Shown here: piece by piece, positions 16,424 to 25,517 of the stretch
Numbering within the stretch: position 1 is the first letter of the stretch
How the letters are laid out: each line of letters begins with the position of its first letter
NCBI RefSeq assembly: GCF_036059255.1
Contig: NZ_CP107947.1
Location: forward strand, 1,426,001-1,490,000
Origin: Micromonospora sp. NBC_00389
Lineage (GTDB): Bacteria > Actinomycetota > Actinomycetes > Mycobacteriales > Micromonosporaceae
Reading direction: 5' to 3'
DNA length: 64,000 nt
Notes under the pieces: model-generated
Told to the model about the DNA's origin: nothing
What the model saw: the letters and a program-made list of their open reading frames with translations, nothing else
Databases searched by the model: none
Position numbers and translations under genes: made by a program

Positions 16424-16507
16424 GCTTCACCCGGCCGGCCGCTCCCCCTACGATGGGCTCGGCCACCCCGGCCACGACGACGTTTCCGATGTCCCGAGGA
16501 TCGGCCC

Positions 16508-17155
16508 GTGCCGTTCGCCCCGCCCCGCCACGCGTCCGCCCCACCGTGGGCGACGACCCGCGTCCCACCGGCCACCCGTAAGCAGACGGCCGTCCGCCAC
16601 CCGGCGGTGACCCGTGCGCTACCCGCGACCCGCGTCCTGCCGGTGGCGCTCGCGCTGCTCGCGATCGGGACGCTGGCCGGCTGCGGCGCCCCGCCCGAGC
16701 TGCGCGGTCCGGCCGCCCTGCCGACCGGCAACGCAGCCTCGACGGCACCCGGCCCGACCGGCACCCCGAGCACCGTGCCCACCACCGCGCCGACCGGACC
16801 GCCGATCGGCGGGGTCACGGCCACGCCGGACGCCGGGCTGGTGGCGACAGCCTGCCGGAACGGGCCGACCGGGCAGCGGGTGGTGCAACTGCTGCGCGGC
16901 CGGGCCGCCGTGCTCCCGGACAACGTCCGGGTCAAGGTCCGCACGGGGCCGCTCTGCGCCGCCGACTGGCAGTACACGGTGTTGGAGGTGACCGGGCACG
17001 AGGAGCTTCAGGTGGTCACCCGCGGCCGGCCCGACGCGCCGGAACTGGTCACCGCCGGCACCGACGTGTGCACCATCGAGGTACGGGCCGCCGGTCCGGC
17101 CGGGATTCGGACGCTCGCCTGCGACGCCGGTCCGGCCGTCGGGCCGGGTGCGTAG
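16508..17155 (+). CDS. Putative secreted lipoprotein
   Basis: Predicted lipoprotein of up to 215 residues. A signal peptide with hydrophobic core LPVALALLAIGT is followed by the lipobox LAGCG (Cys at about residue 59 counted from GTG 16508), then a Thr/Pro-rich linker (about 65-105) and a globular domain of about 100 residues containing three Cys (ACRNGP, PLCAADW, DVCTIEV). The N-region before the hydrophobic core is unusually long and Arg/Pro rich, so an internal GTG around 16606 may be the real start. A TACGAT hexamer lies at about 16449. The domain was not recognised. Confidence 0.65.
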   Translation: MPFAPPRHASAPPWATTRVPPATRKQTAVRHPAVTRALPATRVLPVALALLAIGTLAGCGAPPELRGPAALPTGNAASTAPGPTGTPSTVPTTAPTGPPIGGVTATPDAGLVATACRNGPTGQRVVQLLRGRAAVLPDNVRVKVRTGPLCAADWQYTVLEVTGHEELQVVTRGRPDAPELVTAGTDVCTIEVRAAGPAGIRTLACDAGPAVGPGA

Positions 17156-17165
17156 GCTGGTCGGC

Positions 17166-18122
17166 ATGCCGGGAACACCGCCGACGCGCTTCGTCTACCT
17201 CGGTCCGGAGGGCACCTTCGCCGAACAGGCCCTGCGCACCGTCTCCGCTGCCGAGCGCGGCAGCCGCACGCCTGCCCGCAGTGTCGGGGAGGCTCTGGAC
17301 AGCGTCCGGTCCGGCGACGCCGACGCCGCGCTGGTGCCACTGGAAAACTCGATCGGCGGCGCGGTCGGCGTCACCCTGGACGAGATGGCCGAGGGCGAGC
17401 CTCTGGTGATCACCCGGGAGGTGATCCTGCCGGTGGAGTTCGTGCTCGGTGCCCGGCCGGGCACCTCGCTGAGCTCGATCCGCACCGTGGCGGCCCATCC
17501 GCAGGCGTCCACCCAGTGCCGGGGCTGGCTGCGCGACCATCTGCCCGACGCGGTCGTGGTCGACGTGCTCTCCAACGGCGCGGCCGCCGCCGGCGCCGGG
17601 TCCGGCGAGTACGACGGCGCGATCTGCGCGCCGATCGGGGCGACCCGGCACCGCCTCGCGGTGCTCGCCGACAAGATTGCCGACCACCCGGACGCGGTGA
17701 CCCGGTTCGCGCTGGTCTCCCGTCCCGGGCCACCTCCGCCGCCGACCGGCGACGACCTCACCTCGCTGGCGATCTACATCGCGCACGACCGGGTCGGCGC
17801 GCTGCTCTCGGTGCTGATGGAGCTGGCCGTCCGCGGGGTCAACCTCACCCGGATCGAGTCCCGCCCGACCGGCGAGGCGCTGGGCCGGTACGTCTTCTTC
17901 CTGGACTGCACCGGGCACGTGGCCGACGTGCGGCTGGGCGAGGCGTTGCAGGGGCTGCGCCGGGTCTGTGCCGACGTGCGTTTCCTGGGCTCGTACCCCC
18001 GGCACCGCTGGGCCGAGGCGGCGGGCGAACGGCCGGTGCCCGCGCCCGCCGGCCTCTCCGACGCCGACTACGCCGACGCGGCGGCCTGGCTGGCCCGACT
18101 GCGCACCGGCGAGTTGAGCTGA
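17166..18122 (+). CDS. pheA: Prephenate dehydratase
   Basis: Monofunctional prephenate dehydratase of 318 residues, converting prephenate to phenylpyruvate in phenylalanine synthesis. The catalytic half (about 1-190) begins YLGPEGTFAEQAL and contains VPLENSIGGAVG and the catalytic TRFALVSRP motif; the C-terminal ACT domain (about 200-280: IAHDRVGALLSVLMELAVRGVNLTRIESRPT) is the phenylalanine-sensing regulatory region, so feedback inhibition is expected. ATG at 17166 is just upstream of the first strand. A bidirectional-type hairpin separates it from the convergent AIM24 gene. Confidence 0.95.
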   Translation: MPGTPPTRFVYLGPEGTFAEQALRTVSAAERGSRTPARSVGEALDSVRSGDADAALVPLENSIGGAVGVTLDEMAEGEPLVITREVILPVEFVLGARPGTSLSSIRTVAAHPQASTQCRGWLRDHLPDAVVVDVLSNGAAAAGAGSGEYDGAICAPIGATRHRLAVLADKIADHPDAVTRFALVSRPGPPPPPTGDDLTSLAIYIAHDRVGALLSVLMELAVRGVNLTRIESRPTGEALGRYVFFLDCTGHVADVRLGEALQGLRRVCADVRFLGSYPRHRWAEAAGERPVPAPAGLSDADYADAAAWLARLRTGELS

Positions 18123-18131
18123 CCGAGCGGT

Positions 18132-18160
18132 GTGGGCGCCCCCAGACCGGGAGCGCCCAC
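18132..18160. terminator. Bidirectional terminator between pheA and AIM24 gene
   Basis: GTGGGCGC (18132-18139) pairs with GCGCCCAC (18153-18160), and the stem can extend through CCC/GGG with a one-base bulge. It sits between convergent stops, 10 bases after each, and can serve both strands. Confidence 0.75.
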
Positions 18161-18170
18161 GCCGACGTGG

Positions 18171-18893
18171 TCAGCTCAGCAGACCGCCGAGCAGGCCGCC
18201 CTCCTGCTGCTGCGCGCCGCTGCCCATGATCGGCGGCTCCTCGGACGGCTGCACCACCACGAAGCCCTGGCCGGCGAAGCTCATCGTGAACGACTCACCG
18301 GTGCGCCGGCCGAGCAGCGTGCCGAGGCCGAGCTGCTCGGCCCGGTGGTAGCCGGTCTGGAGGTTGGCCGACCAGCAGACCGCGGCCTGCGGGTCGACGT
18401 AGGTCGGAGCGTCCACGTTGAGCACCACCGGAGTGCCCTTGGTGGTGATGGCGATCCGGCCGTACCCGCTGAAGACGCAGTTGAACAGGCCGGACGAGGA
18501 GCTCATCCCGGCGCCGCCGACCATCCTGATGTCGTACTGGAGGGTCGAGTCGAAGGCGAGCACGCTGGAGCCGTTGATGGAGAGGGCGTCGCCCGGCTCC
18601 AGGTCGATGATGTGCACGTCCTTGGCCAGCTCGGCGAGGAAGACGTCACCCTGGCCGGAGACCTTCATCAGCGGGACGCCCTCGCCGGTGAGCTTCTGCT
18701 TGAGGAACTTGCCGAGCCCGCCGGAGCCCAGCGCCTGGAACTGCACCTGCCCCTGGTAGGCGACCATCGACCCGACCCGGGCCATCGCCTCGCCGTTGAG
18801 CTCGATCTTCAACATCTTGGAGTTCTGCAGCCGCATGCCGGCCTGTGCGGACTCCTTCTCGAGATTCTCCGAGGAGAACAGCTCGCTGCGCAT
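18171..18893 (-). CDS. AIM24 family protein
   Basis: Protein of 240 residues of the AIM24/TIGR00266 beta-rich fold, named for a yeast mitochondrial protein; bacterial members are of unknown function. The family pattern is visible in LEPGDALSINGSSVLAFDSTLQYDIR, FNCVFSGYGRIAITTKGTPVVLNV and the glycine-rich ends of strands. ATG at 18893 is supported by AGGAGG eight bases upstream. The extreme C-terminus is a Gln/Gly/Leu tail (QQQEGGLLGGLLS). No membrane helix or signal is present. It is transcribed alone, convergent with pheA. Confidence 0.85.
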   Translation of the reverse strand: MRSELFSSENLEKESAQAGMRLQNSKMLKIELNGEAMARVGSMVAYQGQVQFQALGSGGLGKFLKQKLTGEGVPLMKVSGQGDVFLAELAKDVHIIDLEPGDALSINGSSVLAFDSTLQYDIRMVGGAGMSSSSGLFNCVFSGYGRIAITTKGTPVVLNVDAPTYVDPQAAVCWSANLQTGYHRAEQLGLGTLLGRRTGESFTMSFAGQGFVVVQPSEEPPIMGSGAQQQEGGLLGGLLS

Positions 18894-18996
18894 GAAACGT
18901 GCCTCCTGAAAGGGTCGCGGTCGCTGCACCGACGGTAGGCGACCCGGGCAAGATGGCGCATCGGCTGAGCGGCGGGTCGGCCGGGACGGGCCGGGC

Positions 18997-19338
18997 TCAG
19001 CCCCAGCCCAGCGCGTGCAGCCGCGCGTCGTCGATGCCGAAGTGGTGGGCGATCTCGTGCACGACGGTCACCGCCACCTCATCGACGACGTCCTCGTCGT
19101 TGTCGCAGATCCGCAGGATCGGGTGACGGTAGATGAAGATCCGGTCCGGCAGCACGCCCGCGTAGTCCCAGCCCCGGTCGGTGAGCGCGTGCCCCTCGTA
19201 CAGGCCGAGCAGGTCGGGCTCGCCCCGCGGCGGGTCGTCCTCGACCAGGATCACCACGTTGTTCATCAGGTTGAGCAGTTCCCCGGGCACCTCGTCGAGG
19301 GCGTCGGCGACCAGTTCCTCGAAGCGCTCGCGGTTCAT
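18997..19338 (-). CDS. Metallopeptidase family protein (minimal zincin, DUF1025 type)
   Basis: Small cytoplasmic protein of 113 residues with the zinc-binding motif HEIAHHFGIDD, which fits HExxHxxGxxD metalloproteases. The upstream part MNRERFEELVADALDEVPGEL, NNVVILVEDDPP and IFIYRHPILR is typical of the short zincin-like DUF1025/MMP group found across actinobacteria. ATG at 19338 is chosen because GAGGTG stands nine bases upstream; ATG 19359 would add seven residues but has no ribosome binding site. Substrate unknown. Confidence 0.85.
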   Translation of the reverse strand: MNRERFEELVADALDEVPGELLNLMNNVVILVEDDPPRGEPDLLGLYEGHALTDRGWDYAGVLPDRIFIYRHPILRICDNDEDVVDEVAVTVVHEIAHHFGIDDARLHALGWG

Positions 19339-19495
19339 CTCAACTGGCACCTCACCCATTGTGCCCGAGGGAACCGGCCGATCCGGGTCACGATCCGCGA
19401 CCCCTATCGAGATCCGCGCGTTCACGGAGAGAGCGGCCGCCCGAGGATCGGGCGGCGACTCCTTCCGTGAACGGACGGCGTGCGGGTCGGGCGGT

Positions 19496-19927
19496 TCAGG
19501 AGGCCAGGCGGGCGGTGAGGGTGATCTCGGCGCCCGGCGAGAGCAGGCGGGAGATCGGGCAGTTGGCCTTGGCGGCCTCGGCGAGCTTCTGGAACTCCGC
19601 GTCGTCGATGCCCGGCACCTGGCCGACGGTCTCCAGGTCGATCCGGGTCACGGTCATCCCGGCGTCGGTCTTGTCCAGGTGGACCTTGGCCGTGGTCTCG
19701 ACCGAGGTGGGCGTCGAGCCGGCGTCGGCGAGAGCCTTCGAGAACGCCATCGAGAAGCAGCCGGAGTGCGCGGCGGCGATCAGCTCCTCGGGGTTGGTGC
19801 CCTCGCCCTCCTCGAAGCGCGACTTGAAGGAGTAGTTGCCCGACAGGCCGCCCTTGCCGGTGCGGACGGTGCCGGAGCCCTCGGTGAGGTTGCCCTGCCA
19901 TTGTGCGGATGCGGTACGGATTGGCAT
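19496..19927 (-). CDS. OsmC family peroxiredoxin
   Basis: OsmC/Ohr-type thiol peroxidase of 143 residues that reduces organic hydroperoxides. The two redox Cys are visible as AHSGCFSMAFSKAL and KANCPISRLL, the spacing seen in the OsmC subfamily, and the conserved Arg/Glu region (SRFEEGEGTNPEELIAAA) is present. ATG at 19927 gives the typical start MPIRTASAQWQGNL; upstream residues in the frame are not conserved. It is a single-gene unit convergent with nothing close; the divergent membrane protein gene begins 131 bases away. Confidence 0.92.
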   Translation of the reverse strand: MPIRTASAQWQGNLTEGSGTVRTGKGGLSGNYSFKSRFEEGEGTNPEELIAAAHSGCFSMAFSKALADAGSTPTSVETTAKVHLDKTDAGMTVTRIDLETVGQVPGIDDAEFQKLAEAAKANCPISRLLSPGAEITLTARLAS

Positions 19928-20058
19928 GACCCGAACGCTAGCGGAAAGGCGACCGCCGGGCGACCGACCGGCGCCGACGCCCGCCCTGCGATTCCCGTCA
20001 CGATCCGCCGGCTGTGAAATGATTCGGCCCAGGCCCGCGACCGGCGGAAGGATGGCCG

Positions 20059-20811
20059 ATGTCCGAGGAGCTGCCGATCCCCCGGCAAGGTGACCGGTCC
20101 GACGGCCCTGCCGTGATCGAGTGGGGTGCTGTCGAGCCGGCCCCGCGGCGTCGGTTCGGCCGATCCCTGGCCGGCCTGACCCGTGACCCACGGGTACCCC
20201 TGCTGCTGGCTGGGCTCGGCGCGGTGGCCGGGGTCGCCTCGCTGGTCGGCGAGTGGCTGGTGATGACCGTGCCGGATGGCGGACCCGACGGGAACACCGC
20301 GATCGAGGTGCCCGCCGGGTTGTCCGAGGTCGGCGGTTTCGGGGTCGGCTATCTGGTGGGGCTGCTCGGTCTGGTCTGCATCGTGGCACTGGCGCTGCGG
20401 GGCACGGCGGCCGTCCGGCCGAACGCCCGGTTGGCCGGGCTCACCCTGGCCGGAGCCCTGCTGGCGCTGCTGGTGGCCGCCGTGGCGACGCTCGACGACC
20501 CGGCTCAGCGGAGCCTCCTCTACTCGTCCCAGGACGGATTCCGCGCCGAATACGGTCGCGGCCTGGTGATGGCGTTCGCCGCCTGCGTGCTGCTCGGTGT
20601 CGCGCTGCGGCTGGCACCGGCCGCCCCGGCCGCCCCGGACGCTCCAGACGCCGGGCCGGCGGAGGGCGACCGGGCTGGGGACGACGGGACGGGACGAGGC
20701 TGGCGCCGCCGCCGGGACCCCGACCCGATCGACGAGGACGGCCGTCCCGCGCCGGCCGACCTGACGGTCACCTCGGCGGTCCCGTTCGCCCACCCCGAAC
20801 CCCCGAGCTGA
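20059..20811 (+). CDS. Hypothetical membrane protein, four helices
   Basis: Unrecognised membrane protein of 250 residues. After a hydrophilic N-terminus (about 1-45) come hydrophobic segments at about 50-75, 95-118, 130-150 and 175-195, and a C-terminal Pro/Asp/Arg-rich cytoplasmic tail of about 55 residues. No motif was found. ATG at 20059 follows GGAAGGATGGCCG, which contains a usable ribosome binding site. The next gene begins 224 bases downstream and is not obviously linked. Confidence 0.65.
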   Translation: MSEELPIPRQGDRSDGPAVIEWGAVEPAPRRRFGRSLAGLTRDPRVPLLLAGLGAVAGVASLVGEWLVMTVPDGGPDGNTAIEVPAGLSEVGGFGVGYLVGLLGLVCIVALALRGTAAVRPNARLAGLTLAGALLALLVAAVATLDDPAQRSLLYSSQDGFRAEYGRGLVMAFAACVLLGVALRLAPAAPAAPDAPDAGPAEGDRAGDDGTGRGWRRRRDPDPIDEDGRPAPADLTVTSAVPFAHPEPPS

Positions 20812-21035
20812 GCAGCACGGGTTCGGTCCCCCGAGGCCCCGTTGGGCGATCTCGCCCGCACTGCGTGTTTCTGCGATCCATGGCACCGACGGTGCCCCGG
20901 CCGTTGGCGCCCGATTCGCCTGGAAGCCATGGTTGCGACCCGTTCCGCGAGATACGGTTGCTGCCCGCCGTCACGCCGGGTCTCGGCACCAGTACCGCAC
21001 GGCAGGCTGCGACGGCGGCGGGCGAAGGAGGAACG

Positions 21036-21857
21036 ATGACCCGCCCGGGACTGCCCAAGCTGATCGCGACCGACCTCGACGGGACGCTGGTCCGCAGCGA
21101 CGAGACCGTCTCCGCGTACACCCACGGGGTGCTCGACCGGGTGCGGGCCGCCGGAATTCCGGTGGTTGGCGCGACCGGACGCGGCCCTCGGCTGACCGAG
21201 CTGACCCGCAACGACATCCGGGCCGCCGACTTCCTGGTGATGGCCGGCGGCGGGCGGGTGGTTGACCAGAGCGACCCGACCGGCCCGGTGGTGCTCCGTG
21301 ATGAGCGGCTGGCCGGTGAGGTGCTGGCCCGGCTGCTCGCCGACCTGGAGGCCGAGGTCGGCCCGCTGACCGTCATGGTCGAGGCGTCCGACGAGCACGA
21401 CGCCCCGCTCTGGGGCGACTACCACGCGAGCTGGCCGTACCAGGACAGGTTCGAGGCGCGCAGCCGCGCTGAGTGCCTCTCCTGCGACGTGATCAAGGCG
21501 TTCGCCCGGACGGCCGACCACCACGTGGACGAGTTGCTGGCGGTGGCCCGTCGGATCGTCCCGCCGCAGGTCGCCACGCTCACCCAGGCCGGGCTCGGCT
21601 TCATCGAGATCTGCCCGCCCGGCGTCGACAAGGCGACCGGGCTGACCGTGGTGGCGCAGACCCTCGGGGTCGACCCGGCCGACGTGCTCGTCTTCGGTGA
21701 CATGCCCAACGACCTGCCGATGTTCGGGTGGGCCGGCTGGTCCCGGGTGGCGGTGGCCAACGCGCACCCCACCGTCCGCCTCGCCGCCGACGAGGTGACC
21801 CTCCGCAACGACGACGACGGGGTGGCGGTGTACCTGGACCGACTACTGTCCCGGTGA
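21036..21857 (+). CDS. HAD-superfamily phosphatase, Cof type (copy 1)
   Basis: HAD hydrolase of the Cof/YbiV group, 273 residues. Motif I is LIATDLDGTLVRSD (nucleophile Asp), motif II GATGRG, motif III Lys in GVDKATGLTVV, and motif IV FGDMPNDLPMFGWAG with the metal-binding acidic pair. The cap domain is the C2B type inserted after motif II. Members dephosphorylate sugar phosphates or flavin precursors; the substrate cannot be predicted. ATG at 21036 follows GAAGGAGGAACG, one of the best ribosome binding sites in the window. It overlaps the second copy by one base. Confidence 0.9.
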   Translation: MTRPGLPKLIATDLDGTLVRSDETVSAYTHGVLDRVRAAGIPVVGATGRGPRLTELTRNDIRAADFLVMAGGGRVVDQSDPTGPVVLRDERLAGEVLARLLADLEAEVGPLTVMVEASDEHDAPLWGDYHASWPYQDRFEARSRAECLSCDVIKAFARTADHHVDELLAVARRIVPPQVATLTQAGLGFIEICPPGVDKATGLTVVAQTLGVDPADVLVFGDMPNDLPMFGWAGWSRVAVANAHPTVRLAADEVTLRNDDDGVAVYLDRLLSR

Positions 21858-22669
21858 TGGAAGAGACGCCGCGACTGATCGCCACCGACATCGACGGCAC
21901 GTTGATCCGCGACGACCACACGGTCAGCGCGCGCACCGCCGACGTGCTGGCCCGGATCGTCGCGCAGGGCACGCCGGTCGTGCTGGTCACCGGCCGCCCG
22001 GTCCGCTGGCTCAAGCTGGTGTACGAGCAACTGGCCGAGCCGCTGCCGGCGGTATGCGCCAACGGCGCCGTGGTCTACGACCCGGTACGCGACGAGGTGC
22101 TGCGCGCCGACCCGCTCGCCCCGCAGCACCTTGCCGAGGTGGCGGAGCGGCTGCGTGCCGAGGTGCCCGGGATCGCCTTCGCGGTGGAGATCCTGGACAG
22201 CCGGGAGATGCGCCACGAGGAGCGGTACCCGCTGCGCTGGGACGCCGACCACGAGGCGATCCGGCCGGTACGAACGCCGGAGGAACTGCTGTCCGTCCCG
22301 GCGGTGAAGCTGCTCGTGCGGGCCGGCGAACAGGACCCGGACGCCTTCGCCGAACTGGTCGCCGTGGCGGTGGCGGGGCTGGCCGAGGCGACGCACTCGT
22401 CGAACTCCGGGTTGGTGGAGATCTCCGCGGCCGGGGTGACCAAGGCGGCCGGGCTCGACTGGTACTGCGACCGGCTCGGCGTGGCCGCGGCGGACGTGCT
22501 GGCCTTCGGCGACATGCCCAACGACGTGCCGATGCTGACCTGGGCCGGGCGGGGTGTGGCGGTGGCCAACGCGCACCGCGCCGTCCTGGCGATCGCCGAC
22601 GAGGTGACCGCGGCGAACTCCGAGGACGGCGTGGCGGCGTACCTGGAAAAGATCTTCGGGGTGGACTGA
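21857..22669 (+). CDS. HAD-superfamily phosphatase, Cof type (copy 2)
   Basis: Second tandem Cof-type HAD phosphatase, 270 residues, sharing the first copy's architecture: LIATDIDGTLIRDD, VTGRPVRW, GVTKAAGLDWYC and FGDMPNDVPMLTWAGRGVAVANAH. Its ATG shares the A of the upstream TGA (overlap TGATG), so translation is coupled. The pair looks like an ancient duplication kept as an operon; differences in the cap region suggest different substrates. Its stop is 20 bases from the convergent bpa stop. Confidence 0.9.
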   Translation: MEETPRLIATDIDGTLIRDDHTVSARTADVLARIVAQGTPVVLVTGRPVRWLKLVYEQLAEPLPAVCANGAVVYDPVRDEVLRADPLAPQHLAEVAERLRAEVPGIAFAVEILDSREMRHEERYPLRWDADHEAIRPVRTPEELLSVPAVKLLVRAGEQDPDAFAELVAVAVAGLAEATHSSNSGLVEISAAGVTKAAGLDWYCDRLGVAAADVLAFGDMPNDVPMLTWAGRGVAVANAHRAVLAIADEVTAANSEDGVAAYLEKIFGVD

Positions 22670-22689
22670 CCGGGCCGGGGCCCGGCAGG

Positions 22690-23283
22690 TCAGAGGTACT
22701 GACCGGTGCTGTGCCCCTCGCCACCGGCCGGCTGGCCGATGCCCGGCATCCCGGGCACGATCCCGCCGGGGCCGCTGGGCAGCGCCTGCCGGCCGGAGCG
22801 CATCTGCTCCAGTTGGACCCGGGCGGCCATCTGCTGGGCGACCAGGGCCGCCTGGATGCCGTGGAACAGGCCCTCCAGCCAGCCGACGAGCTGGGCGTGC
22901 GCGATCCGCAGCTCACTCTCGCTCGGGGCCTTGTCCTCGGTGAAGGGCAGCGAGAGCCGCTCCAGCTCGTCGCGCAGCTCGGGGGCCAGGCCGTCCTTGA
23001 GCTCGACGATGGACCGCTGGTGGATCTCACGCATCCGGTTGCGGCTGGCGTCATCCAGCGGGGCGGCCTTGACCTCCTCCAGCAACTGCTTGATCATGCT
23101 GCCGATCCGCATCACCTTGGCCGGCTGTTCGACCAGGCGGGTCGGATCCTCGCCCTGCCCCTCCTCGGTCTGCATCGTGCCGATCGGCCGTCCGTCCGGG
23201 CCGACCACCACCACGGTGCCGGAGTGGCCGGAGTCGTCGGGGCCGGGCTCGTCGTTCTGTCCAGCGGAGCGCGCTTCGGTCAT
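22690..23283 (-). CDS. bpa: Bacterial proteasome activator Bpa
   Basis: Homologue of mycobacterial Bpa/PafE (DUF2587), the ATP-independent ring activator of the 20S proteasome. Long stretches match the family: LVEQPAKVMRIGSMIKQLLEEVKAAPLD, ELRDELERLSLPF and AQLVGWLEGLFHGIQAALVAQQMAAR, forming the four-helix bundle (about 50-165). The protein ends in GHSTGQYL; the terminal GQYL is the docking motif that opens the proteasome gate. About 197 residues. ATG at 23283 or 23292 are both possible; neither has a strong ribosome binding site. The proteasome core genes are not in the window. Confidence 0.95.
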   Translation of the reverse strand: MTEARSAGQNDEPGPDDSGHSGTVVVVGPDGRPIGTMQTEEGQGEDPTRLVEQPAKVMRIGSMIKQLLEEVKAAPLDDASRNRMREIHQRSIVELKDGLAPELRDELERLSLPFTEDKAPSESELRIAHAQLVGWLEGLFHGIQAALVAQQMAARVQLEQMRSGRQALPSGPGGIVPGMPGIGQPAGGEGHSTGQYL

Positions 23284-23377
23284 GGGGTCCATCTTTACCC
23301 AGCGAGCGCGACCCATGCCGGTCGGGACCGACTCCCGGGACCGAACCACCCGGGCGGGGCGCGCTACGGTTCGCGCC

Positions 23378-24175
23378 ATGCCTGCCGACCCGCGCGCCGT
23401 GCTGACCCGGCCCGCACCGGAGCCGCACCGGACCGTGGCGTACGGCGACCACCCGGACCAAGTGGCCGACCTCCGGCTTCCCGCCGGCGCCGGGCCGGCG
23501 CGACCGCTGGTCGTCGTGGTGCACGGTGGCTTCTGGCGGGCCGAGTACGACCGGCGGCACACCGGGCCGCTGGCCGCCGCGCTCGCCGCGTGCGGGTACC
23601 CGGTGGCGCAGCTTGAGTACCGGCGCACCGGGCAGCCGGGCGGGGGTTGGCCGGGGACGTTGACCGATGTGCTGACCGGGGTGGCCGCGCTGCCCGGGTT
23701 GGCGGCCGAGGCGCTGCCCGACCGAGTGACCCGGGCCGCGCCGATCCTGATCGGTCACTCCGCCGGCGGCCAGCTGGCGCTGTACGTTGCGGCCACCGCG
23801 CCGGGGACGGTGGGCGGGGTGCTCGCCCTGGCCCCGGTGGCCGACCTGGCCGAGGCGTACCGGCGGGATCTGGACTCGGGCGCGGTGGCCGCGCTGCTGG
23901 GCGGCGGCCCGGCACAGGTCCCGGATCGGTACGCGGCGGCCGATCCACGGATGTTGGTGCCGACCCGAACACGGACAGTAGTTTTACATGGTTCGGCGGA
24001 TCAACAGGTGCCGGCGGTGATGAGCCGGGACTTTGTCACAGCAGCCCGTGCGGCGGGATCCGATATCTCCCTTGTTGAGCTGCCGGAATGCGAGCATTTC
24101 GGGCTGATAGACCCAGAGTCCCCGGCCTGGCCCCAGGTTTTGGATGTGTTGCGGTCCCTACACGATGATCAATAG
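23378..24175 (+). CDS. Alpha/beta hydrolase, esterase/kynurenine formamidase-like
   Basis: Serine hydrolase of 265 residues. The oxyanion motif HGGFW (about residues 45-50) and nucleophile elbow IGHSAGGQLAL are visible, with PLHGSADQQVP-like strand (VVLHGSADQQVPA) for the acid and ECEHFGLIDP carrying the catalytic His. The HGGFW form with a compact size is shared by carboxylesterases and kynurenine formamidases. No signal peptide. ATG at 23378 lies about ten bases after TACGGT, suggesting a leaderless transcript diverging from bpa. The substrate is open. Confidence 0.82.
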   Translation: MPADPRAVLTRPAPEPHRTVAYGDHPDQVADLRLPAGAGPARPLVVVVHGGFWRAEYDRRHTGPLAAALAACGYPVAQLEYRRTGQPGGGWPGTLTDVLTGVAALPGLAAEALPDRVTRAAPILIGHSAGGQLALYVAATAPGTVGGVLALAPVADLAEAYRRDLDSGAVAALLGGGPAQVPDRYAAADPRMLVPTRTRTVVLHGSADQQVPAVMSRDFVTAARAAGSDISLVELPECEHFGLIDPESPAWPQVLDVLRSLHDDQ

Positions 24176-24254
24176 CCATTGACGCAGCGTCGCGGAGCAG
24201 GTAGAACGCCGGAGGGGCCGTGTTCTGCCCTGCAACGCTCCTGGAAGGAACTCG

Positions 24255-25442
24255 GTGTCGCAGATGAATCGCAGGCGGGCGCTCCAACTGTTGGCCGCGC
24301 TCGGTACGACCGGATTCGCCGCCGGGTGCGGCTCCGACAGCGAGGCCGACCCGACCGCCAACCTGAGCCCGGTCAAGATCGGTCTGGTCACGCCGCAGTC
24401 CGGCGGGTTCAAGAGCATCGGCGACGACATCACCAACGGCTTCCAACTCTTCCTCGACCTGCACGACCAGCGGCTGGGCGGGCACCCCGTGAGCCTGCTG
24501 ACCGCCGACGAGGGCGATGACGCGAAGAGCGGCAAGGCCGCCGTCGACGACCTGCTCAAGCAGGGCGTGCTGGCGCTCACCGGGGTGGTCAACTCGTCGG
24601 TGATGGTCGCCATCCGGGACACCGTGGAGCAGGCCCGGGTCCCGCTGATCGGCTCCAACGCCTCACCGAGCAGCCTGCAGAGCGTCTTCTACATCTGGCG
24701 GACGTCCTACGTGCTGGACGAGGCCGGCCGGGCGCTGGGCCGCTACCTTCGTGACAAGCTGCCGGCGAACGGCCGCGTCGCGATCATCATGCCGGAGAAC
24801 GTCGGCAGCTCGGACGTGGTGCGGGGCTTCCGGCAGGAGTTCGGCGCCACCGACCCGCGGATCGCCGACCCGGTGACCTACACCAACGGCACGCCCGACC
24901 CGAGGAAGTCCACCTACGTCGCGGACATCAACAAGGCGCTCGCCAAGAAGCCGACCGCGGTCTTCTGCTTCTTCGCCGGCGCGGCCGCCGTGGAGTTCAT
25001 CAAGCAGTTGCGCGAGGAGTACTCCGGACCGGTCTACGCACCCGGCTTCCTCACCGAGGGCACCGTGCTGGAGAGCCTGAAGAACGACGGGCTGGGCATC
25101 CAGACCGCCCTGAACTACTCGGCCGACCTCAACAACACGTCCAACCGGGTCTTCGCCTCGTCCTACCGCAAGAAGTACCAGGTCACGCCGACCACCTACG
25201 CCATGGCGTCGTACGACGCGGCGCAGGTGCTCGACCAGGCGATCCGGCTGACCGGCGGGAAACCCAACTCGCAGCAGGTCAACCTGGCGCTGGGCAAGAT
25301 CGGCCAGATCGACAGCCCACGCGGCATCTGGCAGTTCAACCAGCCGCGTACCCCGCAGCAGAAGTGGTACCTGCGCGAGGTGCAGCGCGACGGTCAGGTC
25401 ATGTCGAACGTGCTGATCAACGAGCTGGCCACGCTGGGCTGA
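24255..25442 (+). CDS. Amino-acid ABC transporter substrate-binding lipoprotein, orphan
   Basis: Extracellular type I solute-binding protein of 395 residues, like LivJ-type branched-chain amino acid receptors. The N-terminus NRRRALQLLAALGTTGFAAGCG has a twin-Arg-like start, hydrophobic core and lipobox Cys. The mature part contains KIGLVTPQSGGFKSIGDDITNGFQL and VTYTNGTPDPRKSTY-type hinge strands of Peripla_BP_6. GTG at 24255 follows GGAAGGAACTCG; ATG 24264 is an alternative. No permease or ATPase gene is adjacent, so it either pairs with a transporter elsewhere or acts as a receptor. A strong terminator follows. Confidence 0.85.
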   Translation: MSQMNRRRALQLLAALGTTGFAAGCGSDSEADPTANLSPVKIGLVTPQSGGFKSIGDDITNGFQLFLDLHDQRLGGHPVSLLTADEGDDAKSGKAAVDDLLKQGVLALTGVVNSSVMVAIRDTVEQARVPLIGSNASPSSLQSVFYIWRTSYVLDEAGRALGRYLRDKLPANGRVAIIMPENVGSSDVVRGFRQEFGATDPRIADPVTYTNGTPDPRKSTYVADINKALAKKPTAVFCFFAGAAAVEFIKQLREEYSGPVYAPGFLTEGTVLESLKNDGLGIQTALNYSADLNNTSNRVFASSYRKKYQVTPTTYAMASYDAAQVLDQAIRLTGGKPNSQQVNLALGKIGQIDSPRGIWQFNQPRTPQQKWYLREVQRDGQVMSNVLINELATLG

Positions 25443-25459
25443 CCGCCCACCGAGCGCGA

Positions 25460-25497
25460 TCAGGGGCCGATCTCCCGGGCGGGAGGTCGGCCCCTGA
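25460..25497. terminator. Bidirectional terminator after binding-protein gene
   Basis: TCAGGGGCCGA pairs with TCGGCCCCTGA, continuing inward through a T-G wobble and CTCCC/GGGAG to a GGGC loop. It lies between convergent stops (25442 and 25518) and can serve both. Confidence 0.85.
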
Positions 25498-25517
25498 CGT
25501 ACGCGGCGGTGTTCGGA